Below, in pieces: positions 16,781 to 24,806 of a stretch of DNA of 32,772 nt. Each line of letters opens with the position of its first letter. Position 1 is the stretch's first letter. The translations under genes were made by a program, and so were the position numbers. The stretch comes from Cuspidothrix sp046080565. Its GTDB lineage: Bacteria; Cyanobacteriota; Cyanobacteriia; Cyanobacteriales; Nostocaceae. The notes beneath the pieces were generated by a model. It saw only the letters and a program-made list of their open reading frames with translations. It was not told where the DNA came from and ran no database searches. The stretch spans positions 1 to 32,772 of the forward strand of contig JBJTUF010000197.1 in assembly GCA_046080565.1 (NCBI GenBank). The letters are read 5' to 3'.

Positions 16781-17611
16781 CTACTGTACGCGCTGACAAT
16801 ATTCTTGAGTAGGTGTCACAGAAACAACCTCTACCTCCACAGGAGTTTCTGGAGTGGGATTAATAATAAACTCGCTGGGACCCTCATGGGGTTTTTGGGG
16901 ATTTCCCCAATCATAGGTATAACCTAAACCAGTCCAAGGATAATATTCCTGTTTACTGTTGGTGTAGGAATTGGTATATATTGCCTTCACCACAGGACTG
17001 GTATCAGGAACAGGAACAGGCAAAAGATTACAACCAGAATCATTAATTTCTCCATCAATACATGGTCTAGTTAAATCTTCTGCTTTCACCCACATTTCTA
17101 CAAAATGAGTTTTAGTAGAATATTTATTTAAAATTAACCCCAAATACTGTTGTAACCGCAATGAAAGTTCCACATTATCAGGAATATTGTTATTACTTGG
17201 TTGATATTTCTGACAAAATTGTTTTACTTGTGGTACTGCGGTAAACCAAGTTTGATAAGCTAAAAGTTTTTTTGCACCTATAGGCCAATCTGCACTTGGG
17301 TTACTTGTATATTTCCAAGTTGACATTAAATACTCTATTTTACTATTATTTTCTCGCCATTTAACTTGAGGATTATTGGGAGATAATGCCCAAAGATTAT
17401 TCACTACTTCATCTGCTAGAGGTTGTTTAGCATCTTCAATACTTGCGGCTAATTCCTGTTTGAGCAGATTATAAGTTTCTGGTTGATATTGCAATAGATA
17501 ATCATACACATTTTGGGTGACTTCTACCGCTAATGCTCTATTTTGCCATCCAGAAACTAGAAAAATACAGCAAACTAATCCGACAAATAATTTATGCAGC
17601 CAGTTTTTCAT
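16781..17611 (-). CDS. Secreted cyanobacterial protein of unknown function
   Basis: The 276-residue protein has a clear signal peptide (basic MKNWLHK, hydrophobic core to about 22, likely cleavage after RALA near residue 28). The mature part is rich in Trp, Tyr and Asn. Features include NNLWALSPNNPQVKWRENNSK and a late segment YPWTGLGYTYDWGNP followed by GPSEFII. Five or so Cys residues in the mature part could form disulphides, which suits an exported protein. I recognise no named domain. Its last codons (EYCQRVQ) are eight bases from the minisatellite, so its 3' end may vary between strains. Confidence 0.75.
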   Translation of the reverse strand: MKNWLHKLFVGLVCCIFLVSGWQNRALAVEVTQNVYDYLLQYQPETYNLLKQELAASIEDAKQPLADEVVNNLWALSPNNPQVKWRENNSKIEYLMSTWKYTSNPSADWPIGAKKLLAYQTWFTAVPQVKQFCQKYQPSNNNIPDNVELSLRLQQYLGLILNKYSTKTHFVEMWVKAEDLTRPCIDGEINDSGCNLLPVPVPDTSPVVKAIYTNSYTNSKQEYYPWTGLGYTYDWGNPQKPHEGPSEFIINPTPETPVEVEVVSVTPTQEYCQRVQ

Positions 17612-17644
17612 TATTCATCACCTGGAAGTTTCAATTTGATATCC

Positions 17645-17733
17645 AGGACTTACGCTAAAAATCATGAGTCAGATCCCCGATTTTTTAGATAAATCGCGGA
17701 TCTTGGGCTTCATAGATATCATAAGTAAGTCCT
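17645..17733. repeat. Repeat with AGGACTTACG-type ends and a central palindrome
   Basis: The ends are AGGACTTACG and AGTAAGTCCT. The centre holds a near-perfect hairpin, AGATCCCCGATTT paired with AATCGCGGATCT around TTTAGATA, with one mismatch. It shares its ends, but not its centre, with 9698-9771. It stands upstream of the secreted-protein gene; the remaining 258 bases up to 17991 show nothing recognisable apart from the cpcS-type gene's leader. Confidence 0.55.
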
Positions 17734-17991
17734 CAGATTAAGGCTGATTCTACCGGAAAACACCATTTGTTTTGTATTAATTATTATTAATAAATGATTC
17801 AAAATACTTAACTTGTCATCACAGACTGGCATTTTTGACTTTTTATCAATATATTAAGAATAGTAAATAATTCTTGCATTTTAGCTCCATATCATGTGTA
17901 GGCAGATGTATTACCACCACTTGGTAACAGATGAAACAGAAAAATATGGAAAATTAACTAAAAATTTATAGATAAATGAGGAAAATCAACA

Positions 17992-18540
17992 GTGACAACA
18001 TCCCTCAAACTCTTTACCACCTCTGACGAACAGCAGATTAGCGACTTTTTTCAAGCCTCCGCAGGTCAATGGCATTCTGAACGACGTTATTATACTCTTC
18101 CCCAAGGAGAAACCAAGGAAATAGAAAGTATTATCACCATCCGATTTTTAGAACCAGGATGTGAAGAGTTAGTAAAACTAGCCCAACTCCATAATTTAAG
18201 CGATATTAGAAGTTTAAGCTGTGGTGCTGAAGTTTCCTGGCAAAGTACAGATATCATCAAAGCCAGACAAGAATCCCAAGGATTAACCCTGTTTGGTGCT
18301 TTAGGCAATGTATTATACAGAGATAGAGGTTTTGCCACCTCTAAACCTGTTACCGCTAACTATTATTTCTCCAGTCCCCAAATTCTCAGTTTACGAACTG
18401 AATACAATAATTCCGTATTTGAGGAAGAAATTAAACTCATTGGTAGTAAATATCGCACCAGACAAAGCATCATTTCCCGTGCTGGTGAACAGTTAATGAT
18501 TGGTCAATATTTGGAAAAGCGTATATTAGGTGATAGGTGA
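17992..18540 (+). CDS. CpcS/CpeS-type phycobiliprotein lyase
   Basis: The 182-residue protein belongs to the CpcS/CpeS lyase family, lipocalin-like beta barrels that attach phycocyanobilin to the conserved Cys of phycobiliprotein subunits. The start ISDFFQASAGQWHSERRYY is the family's opening helix and strand. The block YRTRQSIISRAGEQLMIGQY near the end is the usual final strand. The initiation codon is GTG, with GAGG upstream (about 12 bases), since no in-frame ATG fits the family start. It stands alone, away from any phycobilisome operon, as is usual. Which subunit it serves is not visible. It converges with gdhA. Confidence 0.87.
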   Translation: MTTSLKLFTTSDEQQISDFFQASAGQWHSERRYYTLPQGETKEIESIITIRFLEPGCEELVKLAQLHNLSDIRSLSCGAEVSWQSTDIIKARQESQGLTLFGALGNVLYRDRGFATSKPVTANYYFSSPQILSLRTEYNNSVFEEEIKLIGSKYRTRQSIISRAGEQLMIGQYLEKRILGDR

Positions 18541-18549
18541 CAGTGAACA

Positions 18550-18571
18550 GGGGTGAACGGAAATTCGCCCC
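18550..18571. terminator. Hairpin between convergent lyase and gdhA genes
   Basis: GGGGTGAA pairs with TTCGCCCC (one wobble) around CGGAAA, nine bases after the lyase stop. It lacks a strong T-run, so it may end transcription poorly or in both directions. A second common repeat (GGTTGGTGAGCGAAGTCGAACC) follows at about 18579-18605. Confidence 0.4.
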
Positions 18572-18619
18572 TACCTCCTGCTGGTTGGTGAGCGAAGTCG
18601 AACCACTGTCTCCTTTCCA

Positions 18620-19918
18620 CTAAGGATATAAACCTCTATCAGTCAAAGCTTGCGCAACTCTACCCACACCCAAAGTATAGGCAGCTAACCTTAAATTTAC
18701 CCGCCGTGTTTTTGCCTCTTGCATTACCTTATCGTAAGCCTGAATCATCAAATGTTCCATTTCCTTATTAACTCGTTCCTCATCCCAAAATAGATAAGAA
18801 AGACCTTGTACCCATTCCAAATAACTAACCACCACACCCCCAGCATTGGCCAAAATATCTGGTAATACGGTGACACCTCGCGCTTCCAGAAGTTGGTTAG
18901 CTTCTAAAGTCACAGGCCCATTGGCAGCTTCAGCAATAAATTGGGCTTTAATTTCATGAACATTTTCTTCAGTAATTTGGTTTTCTAAAGCTGCGGGAAT
19001 TAGCACATCACAAGGTAAAGTCAGCAAGTCTGCATTACTAATGGGTTTAGCTTGAGGAAAACCGACCACACTACGACGATTTTCAGCAGCATAAGCTTTA
19101 ACAGCCCCAATATCAAGACCATTTTCTGCAAAGATCCCGCCAGCACCGCCAGAAACCGCGATGATTTTCGCCCCAGCTTGATGTAATAATTCAGCCGCAG
19201 CACCGCCCACATTACCGAACCCTTGAATGGCAATTCTCGCACCAGCAACAGATTTACCATGATCTCTAAGAGATTCACGGACAATAATCATTACACCTCG
19301 TCCCGTCGCCATTTCTCGTCCTAAAGAACCACCAATAGAGAATGGCTTACCTGTAACCACTCCAGGGACGGAATGACCAACATTTACAGAGTAGGTGTCC
19401 ATCATCCAGGCCATTTCCCTGGCGGAAGTTCCCATATCTGGGGCGGGTATATCTACGGATGGTCCAATATCTTTAATTAATTCACTAATATAACGGCGGC
19501 TGATGCGTTCTAATTCCCCTACACTAAACTTTTTGGGGTCTATGGGAATGCCACCTTTACCTCCACCGTAGGGAATACCTAATAAGGCACATTTCCAAGT
19601 CATTAACATGGCTAGGGCGGATACTTCCCGTAATGTTACGGCTGGATGATAGCGAATCCCCCCTTTATAGGGGCCTAAAATATCGGAATGTTGTACCCGA
19701 TGTCCAGCAAAAACTCGTACTTCCCCGTTGTCCATTTTGATGGGGATGGAAACTGTGACTACTTTGCGGGGATTGCTCAGTATTTCTACTATACCTGCAT
19801 CTAATTTTAATTCTTTAGCTGCCCATTCTAAATAGTTACAAGCTTGATCATAGGGGCAAATGTGGGCGGGAGATTGTGTTTCCACAAAAAGGAGAGATGT
19901 TGCAACCATAATATTCAC
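18620..19918 (-). CDS. gdhA: Glutamate dehydrogenase, NAD(P)-dependent
   Basis: The 432-residue enzyme interconverts glutamate with 2-oxoglutarate and ammonium. The substrate domain carries GPYKGGIRYHP (about 82-92), TWKCALLGIPYGGGKGGIP with the catalytic lysines (about 107-125) and PAPDMGTSAREMAW. The dinucleotide fold has IAIQGFGNVGGAAAE (about 226-240). Late blocks IAEAANGPVT and LANAGGVVVSYLEW are standard. Length fits the ~430-residue hexameric class. Cofactor preference cannot be called from motifs. Two close starts (Met1, Met4) are possible. A perfect GTA-N8-TAC box lies 76 bases upstream of the ATG, suggesting NtcA control by nitrogen status. Confidence 0.93.
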   Translation of the reverse strand: MNIMVATSLLFVETQSPAHICPYDQACNYLEWAAKELKLDAGIVEILSNPRKVVTVSIPIKMDNGEVRVFAGHRVQHSDILGPYKGGIRYHPAVTLREVSALAMLMTWKCALLGIPYGGGKGGIPIDPKKFSVGELERISRRYISELIKDIGPSVDIPAPDMGTSAREMAWMMDTYSVNVGHSVPGVVTGKPFSIGGSLGREMATGRGVMIIVRESLRDHGKSVAGARIAIQGFGNVGGAAAELLHQAGAKIIAVSGGAGGIFAENGLDIGAVKAYAAENRRSVVGFPQAKPISNADLLTLPCDVLIPAALENQITEENVHEIKAQFIAEAANGPVTLEANQLLEARGVTVLPDILANAGGVVVSYLEWVQGLSYLFWDEERVNKEMEHLMIQAYDKVMQEAKTRRVNLRLAAYTLGVGRVAQALTDRGLYP

Positions 19919-19993
19919 TCCTCATCACAGTATCTTTGTGAACCGGATTTATATAGTTAGCTTACCCTCTTTTTTTCAAAAGATGTCAATTTT

Positions 19994-20007
19994 GTAGTTT
20001 TTGTTAC
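19994..20007 (-). promoter_or_regulatory. Candidate NtcA binding site upstream of gdhA
   Basis: GTAGTTTTTGTTAC fits the NtcA consensus GTA-N8-TAC exactly. In the gdhA direction a TTGACA at about 19984-19989 follows, and then a TAAGCT (TAN3T) about 29 bases after the box. In classical NtcA-activated promoters that gap is about 22 bases, so the spacing is not ideal; the box overlapping a -35 element could also mean repression. Confidence 0.5.
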
Positions 20008-20225
20008 AGTTTTAAATCTGTAGTTATGAAATATAAAGTCAGAATCACCAATTAGACGGATTAAAGGATTTCACAGATTACAGCAGTTTTTACGTAATTC
20101 CACCACAGAGGTTCCATGGAATGTCTCTACAATAGTTTTAAACTTTGTTTTGTTGTCATCGAACTCTTGAAACTGTTACCTGTCATCACGATAGAGCATA
20201 AACCGACCTCTGGGATCTCTGTCCG

Positions 20226-20252
20226 AACCTCTCTCCTGGAAGAAGAGAGGTT
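20226..20252. terminator. Hairpin downstream of the ABC exporter gene
   Basis: AACCTCTCT pairs with AGAGAGGTT around nine bases, seven bases past the stop of the leftward ABC gene. On the plus strand it is followed by TTTT. On the gene's own strand a T-run is missing. The rest of the gap from 20008 to 20225 shows no gene that I can recognise. Confidence 0.4.
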
Positions 20253-20259
20253 TTACAGT

Positions 20260-21984
20260 TTAGGAAAATTGTTGAGCATAATACCGCGCATATCTGCCTT
20301 GTAATGCTAACAATTCTTCATGATTTCCTGATTCGACTATTTGCCCTTTTTCTAATACTAAAATACGATCGCATTTCCTGACAGTTGATAATCTATGGGC
20401 AATAATTAAAACTGTACGATTTTGCATTAATCTTTCCAAAGCCTCTTGTACTAAAGCTTCTGATTCGGAATCTAATGCGGATGTGGCTTCATCTAGGATT
20501 AATATTTGTGGGTTGAGAAGGACTGCACGGGCGATCGCAATTCGCTGTCTTTGTCCTCCTGATAAATTCACACCGCGCTCACCTACCCAAGTTTGATAAC
20601 CTGCTGGTAATTGCTGAATAAATTGATCAGCATTGGCAATTTTTGCGGCTGCTTCTACTGCTGACAAATCAAAATCATTTTGGCCAAAAGCAATATTTTG
20701 GGCAATAGTTCCCGAAAACATTATTGTTTCTTGGGGAACAATCCCAATTTGTTTTCTTAAACTATTTAATGTCACATCCCGAATATTTATCCCATCTATG
20801 AAAATTTCCCCAATTTCCGGATCATAAAATCGAGGTAGGAGATTCACAAAGGTAGTTTTACCAGCACCAGAAGCACCGACAAGGGCAATGGCTTGTCCTG
20901 GCATTACTAATAAACTAATATTATTTAATACAGGTTCTCCTGATTTATAGGCAAAAGTAATATCAGAATATTCAACTTTGCCATTTACGGCAGGTAGGGT
21001 GATAGCATTAGGTTTTTCTAATACCGTGGGTTGAATTTTTAATAACTCGAAAACCCGATCAACTGATGCCTCACCTTGTTTAAATTCATTATAGTTATTA
21101 GTAGTATGACCGATAGGATCAATTAACAAAGCTGCTGCTGTTAAATAACTGAAAAATTCACCTACAGTTAAATTACGTTGAGATATTTGCCAAGTTCCTA
21201 CCATCAGCAAAGATAAAGCACTCACAGCTTCTAAAAATCCGACAATGGGTATTTGAATTGCTTTTAATCTTTCGGTGGAATATTTAGCTTTAAAACTGCG
21301 TTCTGCTTCATGGGTAAATCTTTCTATTTCGTATCTTTCGGCTGCAAAAGCTTGAATTAAACGAATACCGCTAAAAACTTCGGTTAAAATAGCAGATAAA
21401 TCGGAAATACGATTTTGACTTTTGAGAGAAAATTTTCGTAATCTTTCCCCAAACCAACCAATTAAAATTCCCATAATTGGGGCAACAATTACCGTAGCTA
21501 AAGTCAATTGCCAATTCAAATAAATCATGTAGATGGGAATAGCAATTAACTGTAAAGCACAGGGAATAAAATCATGAAATAGCTTATTAATAACTTCGCC
21601 AACTCTGTCCACATCTTCCGTTAGACGATAGGATAAATCTCCAGCTTTTGCTGTTTCAAAATAGCTGAGATTGAGTTTTTGTAAATGTGCGTAAACCTGT
21701 TGACGTAGGTAAAAAGCCACCCGTAACGCTGCCCTAGCCATGTATAAATCTTGCACAGACTGAAAAAAGCCTCTGATCAGAAATATGACAGCGCTGATAC
21801 CTGCTAATTGAGCGATCGCTAATACATTACCATCACCAAAGGGAACGGCCAACTTACCCGCGACATTAATCAGGGTTAAAGTTGCCAGTACATATCCAAA
21901 AATTCCCACAAAACCCTTAGCGATAGTTTCCCACTGGGTGCGGATATAGGGTAAAAGTTGCCAATAATTAGAACGTTTTTTCAA
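20260..21984 (-). CDS. ABC exporter, fused membrane and ATPase domains (MsbA/HepA-like)
   Basis: The 574-residue half-transporter works as a homodimer in the cytoplasmic membrane. Residues about 20-300 are the six-helix exporter domain, with coupling elements such as YFETAKAGDLSYRLTEDVDR. The ATPase shows Walker A GASGAGKTT (370-378), the Q-loop VPQET (416-420), signature LSGGQRQR (474-481), Walker B ILILDEATSALD (494-505) and the H-loop IAHRLSTVR. All key residues are present. Substrate is not visible; lipids or polysaccharide precursors are plausible for this subgroup, and the adjacent ExoD gene (87 bp upstream, same strand) fits an envelope or exopolysaccharide role. Confidence 0.92.
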   Translation of the reverse strand: MKKRSNYWQLLPYIRTQWETIAKGFVGIFGYVLATLTLINVAGKLAVPFGDGNVLAIAQLAGISAVIFLIRGFFQSVQDLYMARAALRVAFYLRQQVYAHLQKLNLSYFETAKAGDLSYRLTEDVDRVGEVINKLFHDFIPCALQLIAIPIYMIYLNWQLTLATVIVAPIMGILIGWFGERLRKFSLKSQNRISDLSAILTEVFSGIRLIQAFAAERYEIERFTHEAERSFKAKYSTERLKAIQIPIVGFLEAVSALSLLMVGTWQISQRNLTVGEFFSYLTAAALLIDPIGHTTNNYNEFKQGEASVDRVFELLKIQPTVLEKPNAITLPAVNGKVEYSDITFAYKSGEPVLNNISLLVMPGQAIALVGASGAGKTTFVNLLPRFYDPEIGEIFIDGINIRDVTLNSLRKQIGIVPQETIMFSGTIAQNIAFGQNDFDLSAVEAAAKIANADQFIQQLPAGYQTWVGERGVNLSGGQRQRIAIARAVLLNPQILILDEATSALDSESEALVQEALERLMQNRTVLIIAHRLSTVRKCDRILVLEKGQIVESGNHEELLALQGRYARYYAQQFS

Positions 21985-22071
21985 GTCGTAACATCCACAA
22001 AAAATATTTGCCTTTGTTTGACGCTACCAGTTTTTGGCGATCTTTGCTAATTTGGTAACTGGGAAAAATCC

Positions 22072-22695
22072 CTACCTTCCTAACCAACTTTTGATCACAT
22101 CCAAAAGACTAGAACCACCCCAGACTAAAGCCAAAAGAATTGAGGTAGTTAAAATTGCTCCCATCAAACACAGGACTAAACCACCTAAACTAATAGCACC
22201 ATCATCTTCTGATAAACCAAAAGCTGTGACGAAAATGCCCATTGCCGGTAAAGTGTTAGTTCCAGGGATAGGAATCATCATCGAAATGGCCATCAGAGCG
22301 ATCGCACAACCCATAGTAATTCTACCGGGTAATGTGGTACAGATATAAGATAGACGTGGCTTGGCGATCGCCTCAATCCTTTGTAACCAAGGAAGTCCTG
22401 CTTTCAAAAATCCCTGAACTGTAGATAGTTGCAAAGGATAATTAAGCATCTTCTGAGGTAGCCAAGGGGTTTTAGCACCTGCAATTAACTGTATCGCTAA
22501 CAAGAAAATCAGCACTCCAAAAGGAGTTGAGTACCCAGGTGCAGGAACTGGTAAAGCTGAAGGTAGAGACAAAATCACCAACAAAAACCCAAAAATTCTT
22601 TCTTGAGCTAACAATAAAATATCAGATAAACTAACTTGTTCTGATCTTTCTTCTTCAAAAAAATACCGTTGCAATTCCTTGGACAGTTTAGCCAT
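22072..22695 (-). CDS. ExoD family membrane protein
   Basis: The 207-residue protein belongs to the ExoD family, named for exopolysaccharide-deficient Rhizobium mutants. A polar N-terminus (about 1-35) is followed by about four to five membrane helices. Family hallmarks are LLVILSLPSALPVPAPGYST, the WLP of TPWLPQKM, and MMIPIPGTNTLPAMGIF. The length is standard. Biochemical role is not established in the family. It lies 87 bp upstream of the ABC exporter on the same strand and may be cotranscribed with it. Confidence 0.88.
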   Translation of the reverse strand: MAKLSKELQRYFFEEERSEQVSLSDILLLAQERIFGFLLVILSLPSALPVPAPGYSTPFGVLIFLLAIQLIAGAKTPWLPQKMLNYPLQLSTVQGFLKAGLPWLQRIEAIAKPRLSYICTTLPGRITMGCAIALMAISMMIPIPGTNTLPAMGIFVTAFGLSEDDGAISLGGLVLCLMGAILTTSILLALVWGGSSLLDVIKSWLGR

Positions 22696-22763
22696 ATATT
22701 CCCGTAAATTATTACAATTTGGTTTAAATTATATATCACGTAACCGTTTATTTTCAAAAATCA

Positions 22764-23016
22764 TTATTTATTGGCTCTATTTTCTTGAATTACATGAATA
22801 ATTCATCGTAATAAAGAAACAACAATCATCAAGCAAATTATTGGTAATAGATACTTATCTAATTATTCTCCTAGCAAAGATTTACCCAAGAAAAAAGCCA
22901 ATCAATAGACCAGATTCATCAAAAATAATTCCCCATACTCCAAAGTAACCCAAAGATTTAATTAATTCTCGTAAATTAAACGGTATAAGATATAATTTGG
23001 TAAATAAGTAAGTCAT
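22764..23016 (-). pseudogene. dedA gene reduced by a large internal deletion
   Basis: Starting at an ATG (23014-23016) the minus strand reads MTYLFTKLYLIPFNLRELIK then SLGYFGVWGIIFDESGLLIG and FFLG, the characteristic N-terminus of DedA (SNARE-associated) membrane proteins. Normally PGDSLLF follows. Here the frame stops; in the next frame GKSLLGE, stop, then LDKYLLPIICLMIVVSLLR, stop, IIHVIQENRANK, stop follows. That last part is the family's final helix. About 130 residues between the two ends are missing, and stops and a frameshift remain. This accounts for half of the 525-bp gap; the rest (23017-23221) holds only an AGTCTTT...TTTTTCAGCAAACCCTAC repeat and the permease leader. Confidence 0.75.
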
Positions 23017-23221
23017 TTTCCAAAAATCGAGATATTTTACAAAATGTAAAATTACTCAAAGTCTTTTCCCTCTTACCTTTTGCCTGCCTCCACGGAAAGA
23101 CTTTTTCAGCAAACCCTACTTAATTTGCATTTTACATTTTAGCGTTGATAAATTTATAAAATTCCCCAATCAGATTAAGTTTAGATAAATTTTGCCATAG
23201 ATATTGGACTGAGAGCGAAAA

Positions 23222-24004
23222 ATGTCAAGATATTTAAAAGTGCTGAAACTATTTTGGAGTGCCTCCATCTCCGCTGAAATGGAATATCGGATCAATTTTA
23301 TCATTGCTGCTATCAGTAGCTTAGGTAATTTATTAGGTAGTATGTTTGGTTTGTTCCTATTTTACCGTACAGGCTACACCTTTACTGGTTGGTCATGGGA
23401 AGCAGCTTTAGTTGTCCTGGGAATTTTTACTTTATTGCAAGGTTTTAGTGCAACTTTTCTTGCTCCCAACTTAAATAGAATTGTGCGCCATGTCCAGGAA
23501 GGAACTTTAGATTTTATCTTATTAAAACCTATCCGCAGTCAATTTTGGTTATCTTGTCATACCCTGTCACCTTGGGGAATATCAGATATAATTTTCGGAT
23601 TACTAATTATTGCCTATGCAGGTACAAAACTCAACTTAGGAATTGACAAATATTTATTATCTATTTTCCCTTTATGTTGTGGTTTTGTTATTCTTTATAG
23701 CCTGTGGTTTATTCTAGGAGCAACTAGTATTTGGTTTGTGAAAATCTACAATATTACTGAAGTATTAAGAGGATTATTAGACGCTGGTAGATATCCAATT
23801 ACAGCTTATCCCGTCGCTTATCGCTTTTTCTTTACCTTTGTAGTTCCAGTCTCTTTTTTAACTACTATTCCCGCCCAAGCTATGTTAGGAAAAATTGAAT
23901 TTACCTGGTTTCTAGCTTCAGGATTTTTAGCTTTGATGTTATTTTTCATTTCTACTCAGTTTTGGCGGTTTGCTCTGCGCTTTTATACCAGTGCTTCCAG
24001 TTAA
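23222..24004 (+). CDS. ABC-2 type permease (DUF990 family)
   Basis: The 260-residue protein has six predicted membrane helices and belongs to the ABC-2/DUF990 permeases. Characteristic stretches are the N-terminal FWSASISAEMEYRINFI, VRHVQEGTLDFILLKPIRSQF, and near the end RYPITAYPVAYRFFFTFVVP followed by TTIPAQAMLG. Members normally work with a second permease and an ATPase encoded nearby. None is in this window next to it, so partners must be elsewhere. The start ATG has GAGAGCG upstream. Substrate unknown. Confidence 0.88.
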   Translation: MSRYLKVLKLFWSASISAEMEYRINFIIAAISSLGNLLGSMFGLFLFYRTGYTFTGWSWEAALVVLGIFTLLQGFSATFLAPNLNRIVRHVQEGTLDFILLKPIRSQFWLSCHTLSPWGISDIIFGLLIIAYAGTKLNLGIDKYLLSIFPLCCGFVILYSLWFILGATSIWFVKIYNITEVLRGLLDAGRYPITAYPVAYRFFFTFVVPVSFLTTIPAQAMLGKIEFTWFLASGFLALMLFFISTQFWRFALRFYTSASS

Positions 24005-24016
24005 TTATCAATCATG

Positions 24017-24044
24017 AACCCCAACTCCGCAAGCGAGGAGGGGG
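24017..24044. repeat. GCAAGCGA palindromic repeat, left of Uma2
   Basis: AACCCC, AACTCC, GCAAGCGA, GGAG and GGGGG form an interrupted hairpin 13 bases after the permease stop. A sister copy lies at 24710-24734. Sequences of this type are frequent in Nostocales intergenic DNA. It may end permease transcription. Confidence 0.5.
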
Positions 24045-24094
24045 CTATGATCTAATTTATTAAAGTGCATATCGCTATATGATGTCTGAATCTT

Positions 24095-24673
24095 TTATGA
24101 AAAAATTGGTTGTAAATCTAAAATAAATCCTGATAATACATCTTCTCCTGATAAACTTGTAGGAGATTCTAAAATTTCTATTTCTTGGTTTTGGCGATAA
24201 ATTTCTACTTGTTTATTCTTCGGATTAATTAACCAACCTAAACGCAAACCATTGGCGATATATTCTCGCATTTTGGCTTGAGTATCTTCTAAATCATCGC
24301 TTTCAGAAACTAATTCAATCACAAAATCAGGACATAAAGGCAGAAACCTTTTTCTTTGTTCTGGTGTAAGTGTATTCCATCTTTCTATCTTTATCCAAGA
24401 CACATCAGGGGAACGGGTAGCACCATTAGGTAATTTAAAACCTGTGGAAGAATCAAAAGCTTTTCCTAAACCTTTTTGGCGATTCCAAAACCAAACTTGT
24501 CCGCCTAATTCTAGGTTTCTATCTCCCGTTTCTCCTCCTGTTGGTGACATGATACTTAATTCTCCTTGAGCGGATAATTCTAAACGTAAATCTTTATTAG
24601 CAGCGACTATCTTCACAAATTTATCATCTGTGAATTTTAGTGATTCTGGTATTTGTAAAGTTATAGCACTCAT
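24095..24673 (-). CDS. Uma2 family PD-(D/E)XK protein (DUF820)
   Basis: The 192-residue protein is a Uma2/DUF820 protein, a group strongly expanded in cyanobacteria with a restriction-endonuclease fold. The pattern is complete: ELSAQGELSIMSPTGGETGD (about 32-51), RSPDVSWI with Asp90, CPDFVIELVSESDDL with Glu120, and QAKMREYIANG with Lys134. The late block GWLINPKNKQVEIYR is standard. The fold suggests a nuclease, but the biological role is unknown; links with mobile elements are often suggested. The gene sits between two copies of the GCAAGCGA palindrome and beside a REP unit. Confidence 0.9.
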   Translation of the reverse strand: MSAITLQIPESLKFTDDKFVKIVAANKDLRLELSAQGELSIMSPTGGETGDRNLELGGQVWFWNRQKGLGKAFDSSTGFKLPNGATRSPDVSWIKIERWNTLTPEQRKRFLPLCPDFVIELVSESDDLEDTQAKMREYIANGLRLGWLINPKNKQVEIYRQNQEIEILESPTSLSGEDVLSGFILDLQPIFS

Positions 24674-24709
24674 GATTTATTCCTCGTGACTAAAACACCC
24701 CACCCCTAG

Positions 24710-24734
24710 CCCCTCCCCGCAAGCGACGAGGGGA
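24710..24734. repeat. GCAAGCGA palindromic repeat, right of Uma2
   Basis: CCCCTC and GAGGGG enclose CCCGCAAGCGAC. It lies 36 bp upstream of the Uma2 start codon and eight bases from the REP unit at 24742-24790. It is the same family as 24017-24044. Confidence 0.5.
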
Positions 24735-24741
24735 ACTGGAT

Positions 24742-24790
24742 CTCGTTCCCAGTCTCAGGCTGGGAATGCTTTCCGAGAGGTTCTACCTCC
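24742..24790 (+). repeat. REP unit with a compensatory change in hairpin B
   Basis: Hairpin A (24746-24766) is TTCCCAG-N7-CTGGGAA, with a changed loop. Hairpin B (24777-24789) is GAGGT-TCT-ACCTC, where the units at the RAYT gene have GAGGC-TCT-GCCTC. Both arms changed so that pairing is kept. The order and orientation equal the unit at 10640-10687. It lies 17 bp after the stop of the leftward pentapeptide gene. Confidence 0.75.
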
Positions 24791-24806
24791 CATTTTAACG
24801 ATATTT

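Noticed and set aside
16307..16799. Three overlapping Pro-rich frames on the minus strand
   Set aside because: They are the three phases of the stop-free 17-bp minisatellite (51 bases per full cycle) joined to antisense of the pentapeptide gene; no family features or start signals.
20116..20304. Plus-strand frame of 62 codons near the ABC gene end
   Set aside because: It crosses a hairpin and enters antisense of the ABC gene; composition is not protein-like.
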